From contig NZ_FQZS01000006.1 of the NCBI RefSeq assembly GCF_900142105.1, forward strand, positions 1 to 64,000: 64,000 nucleotides of DNA. Reading direction: 5' to 3'. The first letter of the stretch is position 1; each line of letters begins with the position of its first letter. The notes beneath the pieces were generated by a model. It was not told the origin of the DNA, searched no databases, and saw only the letters and a program-made list of their open reading frames with translations. Positions 1 through 9,696 of the stretch are shown here, piece after piece. The DNA is from Lutispora thermophila DSM 19022 (GTDB taxonomy: Bacteria > Bacillota > Clostridia > Lutisporales > Lutisporaceae). A program made the position numbers and the translations under genes.

Positions 1-1407
1 AGTACAGATGTCTATGTTCTCTCAAGGCAAGGTACCGTATTGGCCCATCCTAATATGGAATATGTTCAAAACCAGGAAGATTTCAATTCATTGGAATTTA
101 TACAAGCAGGTCTTGCGGGACAAAATGCTACTCTGAAGACTGCAAACATCGAAGGTGAAGAAGTCATTGTAAGCCATGCATTGAACCAACAGGCAGGTTG
201 GTTAATTGCCGTAGAGACACCTGTTGCGATGGCTATGTCTTCTTCCTATAAACTTTTGAATGTATGTGTTGCTATGCTTATTGCAGCTGCTATAATTGTT
301 GGATTATTGGGTTTCTACTTCTCAAGACGATTTACAAAGCCACTGGTGGATGTGTCCTCAATAATAAAAACAATAGCCGATGGGGATTTGAAAGATTTTG
401 AAGTTAAAGTAAATACAAAGGATGAAATAGGAGAACTTTATCACAGCCTGAAGACTATGACTGAAAACTTAAGAGGCTTGGTAAGCAATATTCAATCCGT
501 TGCTTCGAATTTAGCCTCTCATTCTTTGCAATTGTCTTCAACAACAGAGGAAACCACTCAGAGCCTAACCCAGGTAGTTACAACAATTAATGAAATGGCT
601 CAAGGCAACAGCGATCAAGCTGAAATGGTCCAAGACTCAACAAATGCCATTGCCAAGGTTAATGAAATCGTATCAGAGGCAGCGGGAAGGACAGAAGTTG
701 CAGCGGATAAGGCAAAGGAATCCTTGGAGCTTGCCAGAGAGGGTCAAATGGCCCTGGAACGCCAAAGCCAGAAAATCGAAGAAAACAACAAGTATACCAA
801 TGCAGTTGGTGAATCGATACATCATCTGGCAACAATGGCTGATGAGATACGAAATATCATAGGTGCAATAAACAGTATAGCAGAGCAAACCAACCTCCTT
901 GCATTGAATGCTTCCATCGAAGCAGCCCGAGCAGGAGAGGCAGGAAGAGGCTTTGCTGTAGTAGCAGAAGAGATTCGCAAGCTGGCTGAACAATCCAGCG
1001 ATTCTACAAAAAAGATAGAAGAGATTGTCAATGGCATTAATGATAGAGTTGATGAAACCGTTAGAAATATGAATCAGGCAAAGGAAAGCGTACTTGTTGT
1101 GGAATCTTCGGCAGAAGATACAAAAGAAAGCTTTGACAAGATACTTGGTTCCATTGCAGAGTTGGCACAAATCGCCTATGAGGTTTCAGCAGCATTAGAT
1201 GAAGTAAATAAGCAGAGCGATGAAGTGACTAAACAAGCTACCAATATTTCTGCTGTGGTAGAAGAAGCATCGGCTAGCATGGAGGAAATATCAGCTTCAT
1301 CTGAAGAGCAATTGGCTTCGATGGAGACCATTGCCCAATCTGCAAGCCAATTAGAATATGTGGCACAGGAACTCCTCGGTGAAGTTAATAAGTTTAAACT
1401 ACAATAA
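1..1407 (+). CDS. Methyl-accepting chemotaxis protein (5' end outside window)
   Basis: Chemoreceptor that relays an extracellular signal to the CheA/CheW array. The frame is open to the first base of the window and the residues there ([15 protein letters not shown]) look like the end of a Cache-type extracellular sensor, so the gene starts upstream; the in-frame TTG at 40 is not a credible start. One membrane segment is encoded at about 250-315, followed by a HAMP linker to about 470 and a long helical signalling domain. The conserved hairpin tip ([11 protein letters not shown], then [18 protein letters not shown]) lies at about 880-1000. It stands alone and ends before a strong hairpin. Confidence 0.95.
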   Translation, partial: STDVYVLSRQGTVLAHPNMEYVQNQEDFNSLEFIQAGLAGQNATLKTANIEGEEVIVSHALNQQAGWLIAVETPVAMAMSSSYKLLNVCVAMLIAAAIIVGLLGFYFSRRFTKPLVDVSSIIKTIADGDLKDFEVKVNTKDEIGELYHSLKTMTENLRGLVSNIQSVASNLASHSLQLSSTTEETTQSLTQVVTTINEMAQGNSDQAEMVQDSTNAIAKVNEIVSEAAGRTEVAADKAKESLELAREGQMALERQSQKIEENNKYTNAVGESIHHLATMADEIRNIIGAINSIAEQTNLLALNASIEAARAGEAGRGFAVVAEEIRKLAEQSSDSTKKIEEIVNGINDRVDETVRNMNQAKESVLVVESSAEDTKESFDKILGSIAELAQIAYEVSAALDEVNKQSDEVTKQATNISAVVEEASASMEEISASSEEQLASMETIAQSASQLEYVAQELLGEVNKFKLQ

Positions 1408-1435
1408 CTATAAATAAATCATTGGATAAGAATGT

Positions 1436-1486
1436 TAAGAGGCAGTTGAATCATGAACTTTTTGCTGATGATTCAGCTGCCTCTTA
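1436..1486 (+). terminator. Long inverted repeat after the chemoreceptor gene
   Basis: Nineteen-base arms (1436-1454 and 1468-1486) pair with a single G-T wobble around a 13-base loop. It lies 28 bases after the stop codon. There is no good T-run after the stem, so it may stabilise the mRNA end or act as a weak terminator rather than a classical one. Confidence 0.6.
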
Positions 1487-1737
1487 GCGTCTATTGAAAA
1501 TAATTTAAGTTGTCTTCTTACAATCTGTGTTTAATTTAATAAAGCAACTATCCTGAATGACTTATTTATTAAAATTTGAAAAGTATGTGATTTTGGGATT
1601 CATATAGCAGTGTGTTTATTTTATATGCTATTTTGGGTAAAACCATTATATGATTCTTAAAAACTAGAAAAAGTTTTAAAATCTATTGAAAATGATTTTT
1701 AATAGGTTTAGTATTGTTTTGGCAGTACTGAAATACT

Positions 1738-1753
1738 CTTTAACCGGTTAAAG
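1738..1753. promoter_or_regulatory. Perfect 16-bp palindrome, candidate operator
   Basis: CTTTAACCGGTTAAAG is a perfect palindrome ending 28 bases before the start of the serine hydrolase gene. AACCGGTT cores are typical of LacI-type and related repressor sites. No matching regulator is encoded next to it. The rest of 1487-1737 shows no gene. Confidence 0.45.
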
Positions 1754-1781
1754 GCAAGTTAAAGAAAAAAGGATGGTAAGT

Positions 1782-2762
1782 ATGATTAGAAATGATCAAT
1801 TACATGAGTATGTCGAAAACAATGAAAAGAACATATGTGAAATTACGGTGATAAAAAACGGAGAAATTGTGCTTGAGGACTACTGGAATGGATATGAGCC
1901 AGGAGATACTCTTAATGTTATGTCTGTAACCAAGAGTGTAGTAGCACTTTTAGTAGGAATAGCCATTGATCAAGGGTTAATAAAAAATGTAGATCAGAAG
2001 GTGTTGGATTTTTTCACTGATTATGTGCCAAAGCGTGGCGAGAAAACTATTTATGATGTAACCATCAGGCATCTTATCACTATGACCGCACCTTATAAAT
2101 ACAGATCAGAACCATGGAAAAAAGTATGTACCAGTAATGACTGGACTACAGCAGCATTGGATATATTGGGAGGTAGAAAAGGAATCACCGGAGAGTTCAA
2201 ATATTCAACTTTAGGAATTCAGATAGTCAATGGAATTATTGCCGCCGCCAGTGGAATGAAAACTATTGATTTTGCAAATAAATATCTATTTGAACCATTG
2301 GGAATTCCCAGGCATCGAAACAAAGAAGATATATCAAAAGAAGACCAGTTTGACTTTTTGATGTCAAAACTTCCAAAAGGTGACGTTTGGTATGCTGATC
2401 CACAAGGAGTGAATACAGCAGGGTGGGGTCTTGCTTTATCGGCTACCGATATGGCAAAGATTGGACTTCTTTGCCTTAATGGTGGTGAGTACCAAGGAAA
2501 GCGCATTGTTTCAAATGAATGGATTGATGCAATATCAAAACCATATCAAAGGTTGTGTGACAGATATGGCAACATGTCTTATGGATTTCTCTGGTGGATT
2601 GTTGATGAAAAGGAAAGGATTTATGCTGCTATTGGAGACGGTGGAAATGTAATATACGTTAATCCAAAGAGGAAAATAGCAGTAGGAGTTGCAGGAACTT
2701 TTAAACCAAGAATATTTGATCGTGTGCAGTTTATACAGAAACATGTTGAACCGATGTTGTAG
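1782..2762 (+). CDS. Serine hydrolase, beta-lactamase / penicillin-binding-protein-like family
   Basis: Class C beta-lactamase-fold hydrolase, 326 aa. The catalytic SxxK motif is visible as S48-V-T-K51 when translation starts at 1782. That start is chosen over the ATG at 1773 because the AAAAAGGA ribosome site abuts 1773 but is 8 bases from 1782. A Tyr-Ser-Thr stretch in the middle sits where the Tyr-x-Asn motif normally lies, and GDGGN near the C-terminus replaces the usual KTG. No signal peptide is evident, so a cytoplasmic esterase or peptidase role is more likely than antibiotic hydrolysis; the substrate cannot be told. It is monocistronic. Confidence 0.85.
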   Translation: MIRNDQLHEYVENNEKNICEITVIKNGEIVLEDYWNGYEPGDTLNVMSVTKSVVALLVGIAIDQGLIKNVDQKVLDFFTDYVPKRGEKTIYDVTIRHLITMTAPYKYRSEPWKKVCTSNDWTTAALDILGGRKGITGEFKYSTLGIQIVNGIIAAASGMKTIDFANKYLFEPLGIPRHRNKEDISKEDQFDFLMSKLPKGDVWYADPQGVNTAGWGLALSATDMAKIGLLCLNGGEYQGKRIVSNEWIDAISKPYQRLCDRYGNMSYGFLWWIVDEKERIYAAIGDGGNVIYVNPKRKIAVGVAGTFKPRIFDRVQFIQKHVEPML

Positions 2763-2859
2763 ACAATGAAGCAATCAACAATATTATGTTAAGTTGTGTT
2801 CAACTGTTAAGGAAAAGTGATTTATTAAGTAGATTAAGCCATGGGGCAATGTATTTTGA

Positions 2860-3036
2860 GGTTTTCAGCAGCTTTTACGCTACACGTTTTCTCATAAGTT
2901 CCAAAATGGTGTAGGCAGAAACATGAGATAGGATTGTGGAAATTACATGAAATAGAACTTTAACTGTGAATCCAGCAATGCAGATAATTCCACATAACAG
3001 AATGGATTCTGCTGTAGCAAAATAACTAAAAAACAT
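2860..3036 (-). pseudogene. Fragment of an ABC exporter membrane domain
   Basis: Read on the minus strand, 3036-2860 gives a hydrophobic segment followed by LSHVSAYTILELMRKRVA, a stop, then KLLK. This matches the TM2/cytoplasmic-loop region of MsbA-like exporters (STxLSHxxAYxILxxLRxxLAEKL); a single base change (GAA to TAA) explains the stop. Nothing of the ATP-binding domain remains. The rest of 2763-3092 holds no gene that I can recognise. Confidence 0.6.
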
Positions 3037-3092
3037 AAAATACTCTTATTGAGGGATACTTCTTAATTATATGCACAAGGTTCTTCATGGTC

Positions 3093-3132
3093 AAAAAAGG
3101 GTACTCTTTAATTATTACGAAAAGAGTACCCT
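3093..3132 (-). terminator. Intrinsic terminator of the minus-strand MMPL operon
   Basis: Perfect 12-bp stem (3098-3109 with 3121-3132, loop 11 bases) followed on the minus strand by a run of six T. It lies about 55 bases past the stop of the YhgE-like gene and ends that operon. Confidence 0.85.
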
Positions 3133-3186
3133 ACATAAAAGCATTTTATTTATAAATCAGGGCAAAGTTATAAAAAATTGCTTGCA

Positions 3187-4908
3187 TTATTTTATTTCGT
3201 CTGTTCGATATACAAATTTCACATTACTATTTGTGCTGTCGCTTATCTCGGCAAAGGATTTATAATTTTTTGATACAGTTGCGGTTGCCTTCAGTCTATC
3301 CATAAGAATTTCCGCATCATCAACTGTATGGAGAAGTTTTTGAACACCTTCTTCATTGAACTGAGAAAGTCCTTTGGAAAGCTGCATAGCTCCGTCTTTT
3401 AACTGTGCTACACCATTTACTAGTGCCGGGGCACCATTTTTCATTGTCAGCACTCCATCATAAAGAAGGCAAATGCTATTATATAATGTATCTGTTCCGT
3501 TTTTTAATTGTCTTGCTCCACTTTTCAAATCAGAAGCACCGCTTGCAGCTTGTGCAACACCTGCTGTATAGTTCATGAGCCCGACATAGAATGCATTATA
3601 GTCATCTAGTGAGGCCTTGAGGGAAGCAATTTGTGATTTTATATAATCCTGTTTAGATTTATCTGCGGAGGTAACTTGCTCATGGCCTTGATTGTATGTT
3701 TTTGCATTGTCTATTGATTCAATGAGCCCATTTAGCACAGTAGCGTAATTATCGATAGTCAATGTTGGTATCGAAAGTCCAGATGCTTTTAATTGTGTTT
3801 CAGCAGTGGAAAGAAGTGTTTCAAAAACTTTTTTTGCGCCAACGACTAATTTGTCATTATTTGATGACAGAGTATCAAGTCCTTGTGATAGGTCTGATGC
3901 TCCGTCAGATAGTTTTTTTGCGCCACCGTCCAGGGAATATGCTCCGTCTTTAAGTTTTGCAGCACCATCTGCCAGTTGATCGATTCCTGTAACTAACTCT
4001 GTTGATTTGTCAAGGAGGGTACTAAGTCCATCATAAAGAGAAGAAGAACCGTCAAGAAGCTTTAACATAGCATCATTCAGCTTAGCCATTGAGTTGCTTA
4101 GATCTGAACCGGAATCAATTTTTTCCATATCAATATCATTGAATAATGTATTGCTTGCTACGGTAACAGTGATTCCCATAGAAAAGTTTGTAACATCAGC
4201 TGTTATTTCTACATAAGACGGAATCTCTAATTGCTCCCTATCTATGGCAAGATTCTCTTGAAGCCCCGGTAAAGCAAGCCCGATAACTGCGGTTCTGTCT
4301 CCGTCGTTAATGATTTTTCCATTTGAAACCTCAATATTTGCAAAGGTGTTGTTATCAAGGAGCATTCCTGTCAACATTGCAAAGGGAACATAGATTTTTT
4401 CATTTTTCCCGTTTATTTTCATAGTTTCATATTGGTTATTTTTGTAATCAAAGCGAATGGTTACTTTGCCGCTTTTGCCCGCAAGTTCGTCGGGAGATAC
4501 GGTTTTGCCGTCAAGTTTATAGGAAACGGAGATATCTACAGGCAACTCTTTTTCTATTGTGCCCTGATAATAAATGTTGCTTCCATCAGCATCCCATACA
4601 ATGGAGTTTTTGCCGACGAGTTCATACCCTTCTACGCTATTACTTTTTTCATTTGTAAGCATGTTTTTTATCCAGTCACTGACGATGATTTTCTGTATCG
4701 TACCATCTGCATTTGCAATGACATATACTGTTTCATCTTTGAAAGAGTCCTTTTTTGAAATAACTTTTTCCTGTTGATTCTCTGCTATTCTTTGTATGGT
4801 CTTGTCTTTTTTATAATCTTTACTTGAGGAAATTGCATAAACTGCCCCGCCGGCAAGTATAGCAATACATAAGCAGAGAGAGATAATTTTCATTATTTTG
4901 TTTTTCAT
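3187..4908 (-). CDS. YhgE/Pip-like secreted repeat protein, partner of the MMPL permease
   Basis: 573 aa with a signal-anchor at the N-terminus (IISLCLCIAILAGGAVYA) and no further clear membrane spans. Residues about 275-520 consist of short repeats of the type L-x-DGA/DGL/NGA, as in the central domain of YhgE/Pip and MmpL-associated proteins, which form long extracytoplasmic coiled coils. The start codon overlaps the stop of the upstream MMPL gene (ATGA), so the two are translationally coupled. It is probably the periplasm-equivalent arm of the exporter; it lacks the C-terminal membrane block of full-length YhgE. Confidence 0.75.
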   Translation of the reverse strand: MKNKIMKIISLCLCIAILAGGAVYAISSSKDYKKDKTIQRIAENQQEKVISKKDSFKDETVYVIANADGTIQKIIVSDWIKNMLTNEKSNSVEGYELVGKNSIVWDADGSNIYYQGTIEKELPVDISVSYKLDGKTVSPDELAGKSGKVTIRFDYKNNQYETMKINGKNEKIYVPFAMLTGMLLDNNTFANIEVSNGKIINDGDRTAVIGLALPGLQENLAIDREQLEIPSYVEITADVTNFSMGITVTVASNTLFNDIDMEKIDSGSDLSNSMAKLNDAMLKLLDGSSSLYDGLSTLLDKSTELVTGIDQLADGAAKLKDGAYSLDGGAKKLSDGASDLSQGLDTLSSNNDKLVVGAKKVFETLLSTAETQLKASGLSIPTLTIDNYATVLNGLIESIDNAKTYNQGHEQVTSADKSKQDYIKSQIASLKASLDDYNAFYVGLMNYTAGVAQAASGASDLKSGARQLKNGTDTLYNSICLLYDGVLTMKNGAPALVNGVAQLKDGAMQLSKGLSQFNEEGVQKLLHTVDDAEILMDRLKATATVSKNYKSFAEISDSTNSNVKFVYRTDEIK

Positions 4909-6998
4909 TGGTAAACGACCTCCGATTTGTTAATGATTTTTGTCATATTAAGGGTAGTTCTACATATTAACTTGTCACAAAGAAGTAATAATGCCGGTAG
5001 AATGAAGATAACCAGCAGCATGCTGATGACGGCACCGCGCGCCATAAGCATACACATGGAGCTAATTATGTCAATATCAGAATAAAGGGCAACACCGATG
5101 GTTGCAGCAAACAATCCCATACCGGACACAATTACGGACGGCACTGATGCTACAAGGGCTGTTTGTACTGATGTTTTTTTACTGTTTCCATCCATACGTT
5201 CCAACTTATATCTTGTTGTCATCAAGATTGCATAGTCTACTGTTGCGCCCAGCTGAATAGTACTGATACATATAGGTGCTATAAAGGGCAGACTTTGACC
5301 GAAATAATGTGGCAGTCCGAGATTGATAAATATGGCAAGCTCGATGACGGCAATGAGTATGAAAGGAAGGGAAATGCTTCCTGTAACTAATGCAATGATG
5401 GCGAATATTGCCAATATTGAAACTGTATTGACAACCTTGAAGTCATGATCAGTTGTTTCGATCATGTCTTTCATACAGGGGGCTTCACCAATTAGCATTC
5501 CACCTTCGTCATATTTTTTTAATATAGCATTAAGATCGTCAATTTGTTTGTTTACCTGGTCGCTGGCAACTTTGTATTCAGAGTTTACTAGCATCAGTTT
5601 CCATTTGTTGCTTTCTAGAATCGATTTAACCGACTCCGGCAAAATTTCTTCCGGTACACGAGAACCGATAATCGATTCGAGCCCCAACACATACTTTACC
5701 CCGTCCACCTGTTCCATTTCTTTTATCATGGAACGAACATCTTTTGATGGGACTGAAGAGTCCAACAGGAGCATGTGTGTAGAACCGATGTCAAAGCTTT
5801 CACGAAGTTTTGAGTTAGCAATAACATATTCAATATCCTCTGGTAGACATTCACCCATATCGTAATAAACTTCATCGTTGGTTTTTTTATAACCATAATA
5901 TGCAGGTGGAATAAGAAGTACAAAAATCACAAGAAATACAGGAAATATCTTTACCAACCCTTTTTCCAGCTTTTCTAAATTTGGAATAAGGGAACGGTGT
6001 CTTGTTTTTTGAAGTGGCTTGTCCAACACTAGTATAAGAGCAGGAAGTACTGTCACACATCCTATGACCCCAAGAAATACCCCTTTTGCCATGACAATAC
6101 CCATATCTCTTCCTAAGGTGAAGGACATGAAGCAAAGAGCTATAAAGCCTGCGATGGTGGTGGTTGAACTTCCTACAACACTTAACATTGTTTCCTTGAT
6201 TGCAACTGCCATTGCTTCATTTTTATCTGTATATTTTTCACATTGTTCGTTATAACTGTGCCACAGGAAAATAGAGTAATCCATTGTGACAGCAAGTTGT
6301 AAAACCGCAGAAAGGGCTTTCGTTATATAGGATATTTCTCCTAGGAAGAAATTGCTCCCAAGATTCAACAGAATCATTGTACCGATGGAAGCTAGGAACA
6401 CAAAAGGAATAAGCCAGCTGTCAAGGAACAGAACCATTGCCACACATGCAAGAATTACTGCTATACCAACATAAATTGGTTCTTCCTTCTCGCATAAATC
6501 TTTCAAGTCTGTTACCAATGCCGATAACCCTGACACAAAGCATTGCTTACCGCATATTGAGCGTATTTCTCTTATTGCATCAAGTGTAACGTCGGCAGAG
6601 GTTGGTGAATCAAAGAATACAGCCATCATTGTTGCATTTTCTGTATTAAATGCGGAATAAAGTTCACCTGGAAGCATTTCCATCGGTACTGACAAATTGG
6701 CAAAAGAGTCATACCAAATGACTGTGGCTACATGATCCACTTCCGCAATTTTTGCTTTCAAAGCTGCAACATCTTTGGTGGGCATATCTTCCACAATGAT
6801 AAAAGAAAAAGCCCCTTTGCCGAAATCTTTCATGAGTTCATTCTGCCCGATAACCGTATCCATATTCTCTGGAAGATAATCCAGCATATCATAATTTACT
6901 CTTGTACCTATATATCCCAATATCGACGGAATCATCAAAATTAATGTCAATACCAGAATAGGCACGCGGAACTTTACAACTGCTTTTCCGAATTTCAT
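4905..6998 (-). CDS. MMPL-family RND transporter
   Basis: 697 aa, with twelve predicted membrane segments arranged as two repeats of one helix, a large extracellular loop and five helices. The second helix bundle of each half carries the family signature region (TMDYSIFLWHSY at about 240 and GATVDYAILMTTRYK at about 580), whose Asp residues carry the proton relay in this family. Such proteins export lipids, lipopeptides or other hydrophobic compounds using proton motive force. The start overlaps the DUF308 stop by 4 bases and the end overlaps the next start by 4, a tight three-gene operon. Confidence 0.92.
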   Translation of the reverse strand: MKFGKAVVKFRVPILVLTLILMIPSILGYIGTRVNYDMLDYLPENMDTVIGQNELMKDFGKGAFSFIIVEDMPTKDVAALKAKIAEVDHVATVIWYDSFANLSVPMEMLPGELYSAFNTENATMMAVFFDSPTSADVTLDAIREIRSICGKQCFVSGLSALVTDLKDLCEKEEPIYVGIAVILACVAMVLFLDSWLIPFVFLASIGTMILLNLGSNFFLGEISYITKALSAVLQLAVTMDYSIFLWHSYNEQCEKYTDKNEAMAVAIKETMLSVVGSSTTTIAGFIALCFMSFTLGRDMGIVMAKGVFLGVIGCVTVLPALILVLDKPLQKTRHRSLIPNLEKLEKGLVKIFPVFLVIFVLLIPPAYYGYKKTNDEVYYDMGECLPEDIEYVIANSKLRESFDIGSTHMLLLDSSVPSKDVRSMIKEMEQVDGVKYVLGLESIIGSRVPEEILPESVKSILESNKWKLMLVNSEYKVASDQVNKQIDDLNAILKKYDEGGMLIGEAPCMKDMIETTDHDFKVVNTVSILAIFAIIALVTGSISLPFILIAVIELAIFINLGLPHYFGQSLPFIAPICISTIQLGATVDYAILMTTRYKLERMDGNSKKTSVQTALVASVPSVIVSGMGLFAATIGVALYSDIDIISSMCMLMARGAVISMLLVIFILPALLLLCDKLICRTTLNMTKIINKSEVVYQ

Positions 6999-7603
6999 CT
7001 GTTTTCATCCTCCGTTTCAAAGTAATCATCCTCGATAAAATCGGGATATTGATGTTTAATGATTTTTACTGTTGTAATTGCTACAAACAGATTTAAGGCT
7101 CCTTCTACAATAAGTGTTGCACCGAGAAGAACTGTCAGATACTTGGCACTTTCAGACGGCTTGAAAACAAGAGCAAACGAGATAATTCCTGCAAGAATGG
7201 CTAAGGCAAGAATTCCCCACCATTTTCCGATGCCGAACTTTCGAGAATCAAGTGCTATTTGAATTTTGAAAAGGCTGTCTGCAAGTAAGTCTATTCCCAT
7301 AGCTGCAAATAACAGGTTAATAACTTCAGACGGCTTCAAAAGAATCACGAGCCCGAGAATAAAAACAAGTATTCCGAACTGTAAGTCGTATTGAAATGCC
7401 AACCTGAACAAATCTTTTGAAAAATAGCCCACAAGCTTGACACAACCAAAAAAAATCAAAGTTGCTCCCAGCGTTTTTCCGATTATTCGCATCGATATGT
7501 CAGGAAGGGCTATAAATAATGTCCCTAATGAAAAGAGAACGACTGACATAACGATGTAGCCGATTTTTGCTATCCTCATTGGTGTAATGGAGCGCGCTTT
7601 CAC
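6995..7603 (-). CDS. DUF308 / HdeD-like membrane protein
   Basis: 202 aa with six hydrophobic segments arranged in pairs, and a short acidic tail (DDYFETEDENR). The GTG start at 7603 is supported by AAGGAGGG eight bases upstream. HdeD-like proteins are small membrane proteins of unclear biochemical role. It is the first gene of the MMPL operon; a TATAAT box at 7640-7635 on the minus strand, with only a weak -35, could be its own promoter, making it a likely target of the adjacent TetR regulator. Confidence 0.8.
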   Translation of the reverse strand: MKARSITPMRIAKIGYIVMSVVLFSLGTLFIALPDISMRIIGKTLGATLIFFGCVKLVGYFSKDLFRLAFQYDLQFGILVFILGLVILLKPSEVINLLFAAMGIDLLADSLFKIQIALDSRKFGIGKWWGILALAILAGIISFALVFKPSESAKYLTVLLGATLIVEGALNLFVAITTVKIIKHQYPDFIEDDYFETEDENR

Positions 7604-7727
7604 AGTTCAACCCTCCTTTCCCATCGATAACAGTATTATAGGGCCTGATTTAGTTGACATAAATAGACAGAAAAATACCCGTGACCGAAAAATGGACACG
7701 GGCAAAACCTATGACTAAAAATTGAGC

Positions 7728-7770
7728 ACCGATGGGATTTTGCCTAAAAATCAGGCATGTCACCGTCGGT
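7728..7770 (-). terminator. Hairpin between the tetR gene and the DUF308 operon
   Basis: On the minus strand an 8-bp stem (7763-7770 with 7728-7735, one wobble) encloses a smaller TGCCT/AGGCA stem and is followed within about 5 bases by a TTTTT run. It would partly separate tetR transcription from the transporter genes. A second 6-bp inverted repeat (CCCGTG/CACGGG, 7678-7702) lies between it and the DUF308 gene and could be operator-related. Confidence 0.45.
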
Positions 7771-7780
7771 ATTAAAAATT

Positions 7781-8341
7781 TTACTTACTTTCGATGCTTC
7801 TGCGAATCATTTCCTCGATCATACCTTTTTGCAATTCACAGATGCGGTGAATTTTATGATGAACATCTTCCTTCATTCCACTTCTAAGCCAGTCAATTAC
7901 CATACCGAAGCACTGGGCTTTATAAAACTGAATAATGATATCACGGTCGTCTTCCGAAACTGGTTGATCTGCAAAAGCGGTTTTACAGAATGATACCACA
8001 ACATAATCGCATACCTTCCAGAGATGTTGCTCAAAAATGTCACGGTTTACGGATTTGAAAATATGCAATATTGCACGGCGGTTTTTTTCCGCAAAGTCAA
8101 TTGCTGCTGTAAAACCCATTTCCAGAGAATCAAGCGTAGGGTATTTTTCAATGATGCGATCAGCTTCTTCTTTAACAATTTCTTCAATCAATGACGGAAT
8201 ATCGTGAAAGTGATAATAAAAAGAATTTCGGTTGATGCCGCATGCTTCAACAATGTCCTTGACTGTAATTTGAGAAAGAGGACGCTCGCTTAATAGTTCA
8301 ATAAAAGTATCTTTGATTGCTTTTTTTGTAAAATTAGCCAT
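7781..8341 (-). CDS. TetR/AcrR-family transcriptional regulator
   Basis: 186 aa. The N-terminal helix-turn-helix is clear: TKKAIKDTFIELLSERPLSQITVKDIVEACGINRNSFYYHF covers residues 4-45 in family order, and the C-terminal two thirds form an all-helical ligand domain. GAGAGGTGAT precedes the ATG. It lies directly upstream of, and on the same strand as, the DUF308-MMPL-YhgE-like genes and most likely represses them, with a hydrophobic exported compound as plausible inducer. Confidence 0.9.
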   Translation of the reverse strand: MANFTKKAIKDTFIELLSERPLSQITVKDIVEACGINRNSFYYHFHDIPSLIEEIVKEEADRIIEKYPTLDSLEMGFTAAIDFAEKNRRAILHIFKSVNRDIFEQHLWKVCDYVVVSFCKTAFADQPVSEDDRDIIIQFYKAQCFGMVIDWLRSGMKEDVHHKIHRICELQKGMIEEMIRRSIESK

Positions 8342-8694
8342 TTATATCACCTCTCGGCGGTACATATCTATCATATCGTCATGTTTACAATACAATACCA
8401 TGAAATTTTGAAAAAGTGTGTAAAGAATAAATGATTCAACATGGACTGCTTAATGGCTTCATAAGCACCCCCTTATATTGATAACGATAGTATAATATAC
8501 TACATAATTTTTGATTTTGCAATAATATTTGATATTCATTCATATAGCTAATTCATGAAGAGACACCTGTATTGATGGCATTGTTATTTTGGCCATCATC
8601 ACATATTATGTTAAAATAATGTTATAATAGATAATAGTGTGTCTATTGGTTGTTTGTACAAAGTATTAACAATGGACAGAGGGACGTGATTAAT
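8342..8694. other. Intergenic region between divergent tetR and GNAT genes
   Basis: No gene is seen here. There is an inverted repeat TGATGGC/GCCATCA around 8572-8598 and a TATAAT box at 8623-8628 without a good -35, which may serve the GNAT gene downstream. Confidence 0.4.
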
Positions 8695-9282
8695 ATGGAG
8701 ATTTACATAGGATTAAGGGTAAAAGAAGTGAAATTTATTGACAAGGATTATAAGTTGATCAGAGATTTATATAACAATGCATTCCCCAAAATAGAAAGAT
8801 TTCCTATTGTATTATTGAAGTTATTTGCTATGAAGCCCAATATAGAATTTCTTTCTGTTTATGACAATGATGTTTTTTGCGGAATTTTATATCTTGTTAA
8901 TTATAAGGATAAAACATTGATATATTACTTTGCAGTCAGAAGCGATTTAAGATCTAGGGGTTATGGAAGTAAGATACTGACATGGATTAAACAAGAGAAA
9001 AAGTCTGTTTCACTGATAATGGAGACTGTGCGGGAAGAATGTGATAATTTAGAGCAGCGTCTTAAAAGAAGGGATTTTTATTTTAGAAATGGATTCATAG
9101 ATACAGGATATTACTTGAAAGACCATAGCGGAACCTTTGATATATTGAGTACAGAATCAGAAGTTGATGCGGAAGAATTTATTAAGATGATTAAACAATT
9201 TACATTCTGGACCAACAACATTGAAGTTGGAAAGTTTGACACAGAGGAAAAGGTATATAATTGCACCATGATAAACTCATAA
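8695..9282 (+). CDS. GNAT-family N-acetyltransferase
   Basis: 195 aa from the ATG at 8695, chosen over the TTG at 8650 because AGAGGG lies just upstream. The acetyl-CoA binding segment is visible as AVRSDLRSRGYGSKILTWI (the R/Q-x-x-G-x-G/A motif) at about residues 80-98. The family acetylates amino groups of small molecules or proteins; the substrate is unknown. The C-terminal 40 residues run beyond the core domain. It stands alone and is followed by a terminator. Confidence 0.85.
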   Translation: MEIYIGLRVKEVKFIDKDYKLIRDLYNNAFPKIERFPIVLLKLFAMKPNIEFLSVYDNDVFCGILYLVNYKDKTLIYYFAVRSDLRSRGYGSKILTWIKQEKKSVSLIMETVREECDNLEQRLKRRDFYFRNGFIDTGYYLKDHSGTFDILSTESEVDAEEFIKMIKQFTFWTNNIEVGKFDTEEKVYNCTMINS

Positions 9283-9301
9283 AAATAATATCCGTGAATA
9301 A

Positions 9302-9331
9302 ACACTCTGTAATAATGCAGAGTGTCTTTTT
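9302..9331 (+). terminator. Intrinsic terminator
   Basis: ACACTCTG pairs perfectly with CAGAGTGT around an 8-base loop and is followed by CTTTTT. It ends the GNAT transcription unit. Confidence 0.85.
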
Positions 9332-9485
9332 ATGTAAAAAAGGCATATTCGGACATAAACTATATGTGGTGGTTCTGTTGTAACTGTTTTAGTACCTGTT
9401 ATCAAAGAAAATATGATGCAAGAGTGGCAAAGTTTAAATACATGTTGTAAATAGAAGAATAGATTGTAATACCATAAACTAAAAT

Positions 9486-9527
9486 AGCCGCTTGTTGAGA
9501 ATTAATCTTCTCAATAGCGGCATTTTT
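9486..9527 (+). terminator. Second intrinsic terminator-like hairpin
   Basis: AGCCGCT and TTGAGAA pair with TTCTCAA and AGCGGC with a small bulge, followed by ATTTTTG. The 150 bases before it hold no recognisable gene, so it may close a lost gene. Confidence 0.7.
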
Positions 9528-9696
9528 GTAATCACCAATTAATATATTTTATATTATTGATTTTTCTAAAATTAGATGGCAAAATAAAACTCCACATATA
9601 CAAACAAATACCCAAAATAAATATAACATATTTTAAATAAAATGTCAAGTAATAAATTGAACAACAATTGAATTTATTTTTTGGAGGCGAAATCTA

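Noticed and set aside
673-1170. 165-codon minus-strand open frame inside the first chemoreceptor gene, with similar ones in the other receptor genes
   Set aside because: They are antisense to strongly conserved receptor codons, have Cys-rich unnatural composition and no ribosome site.
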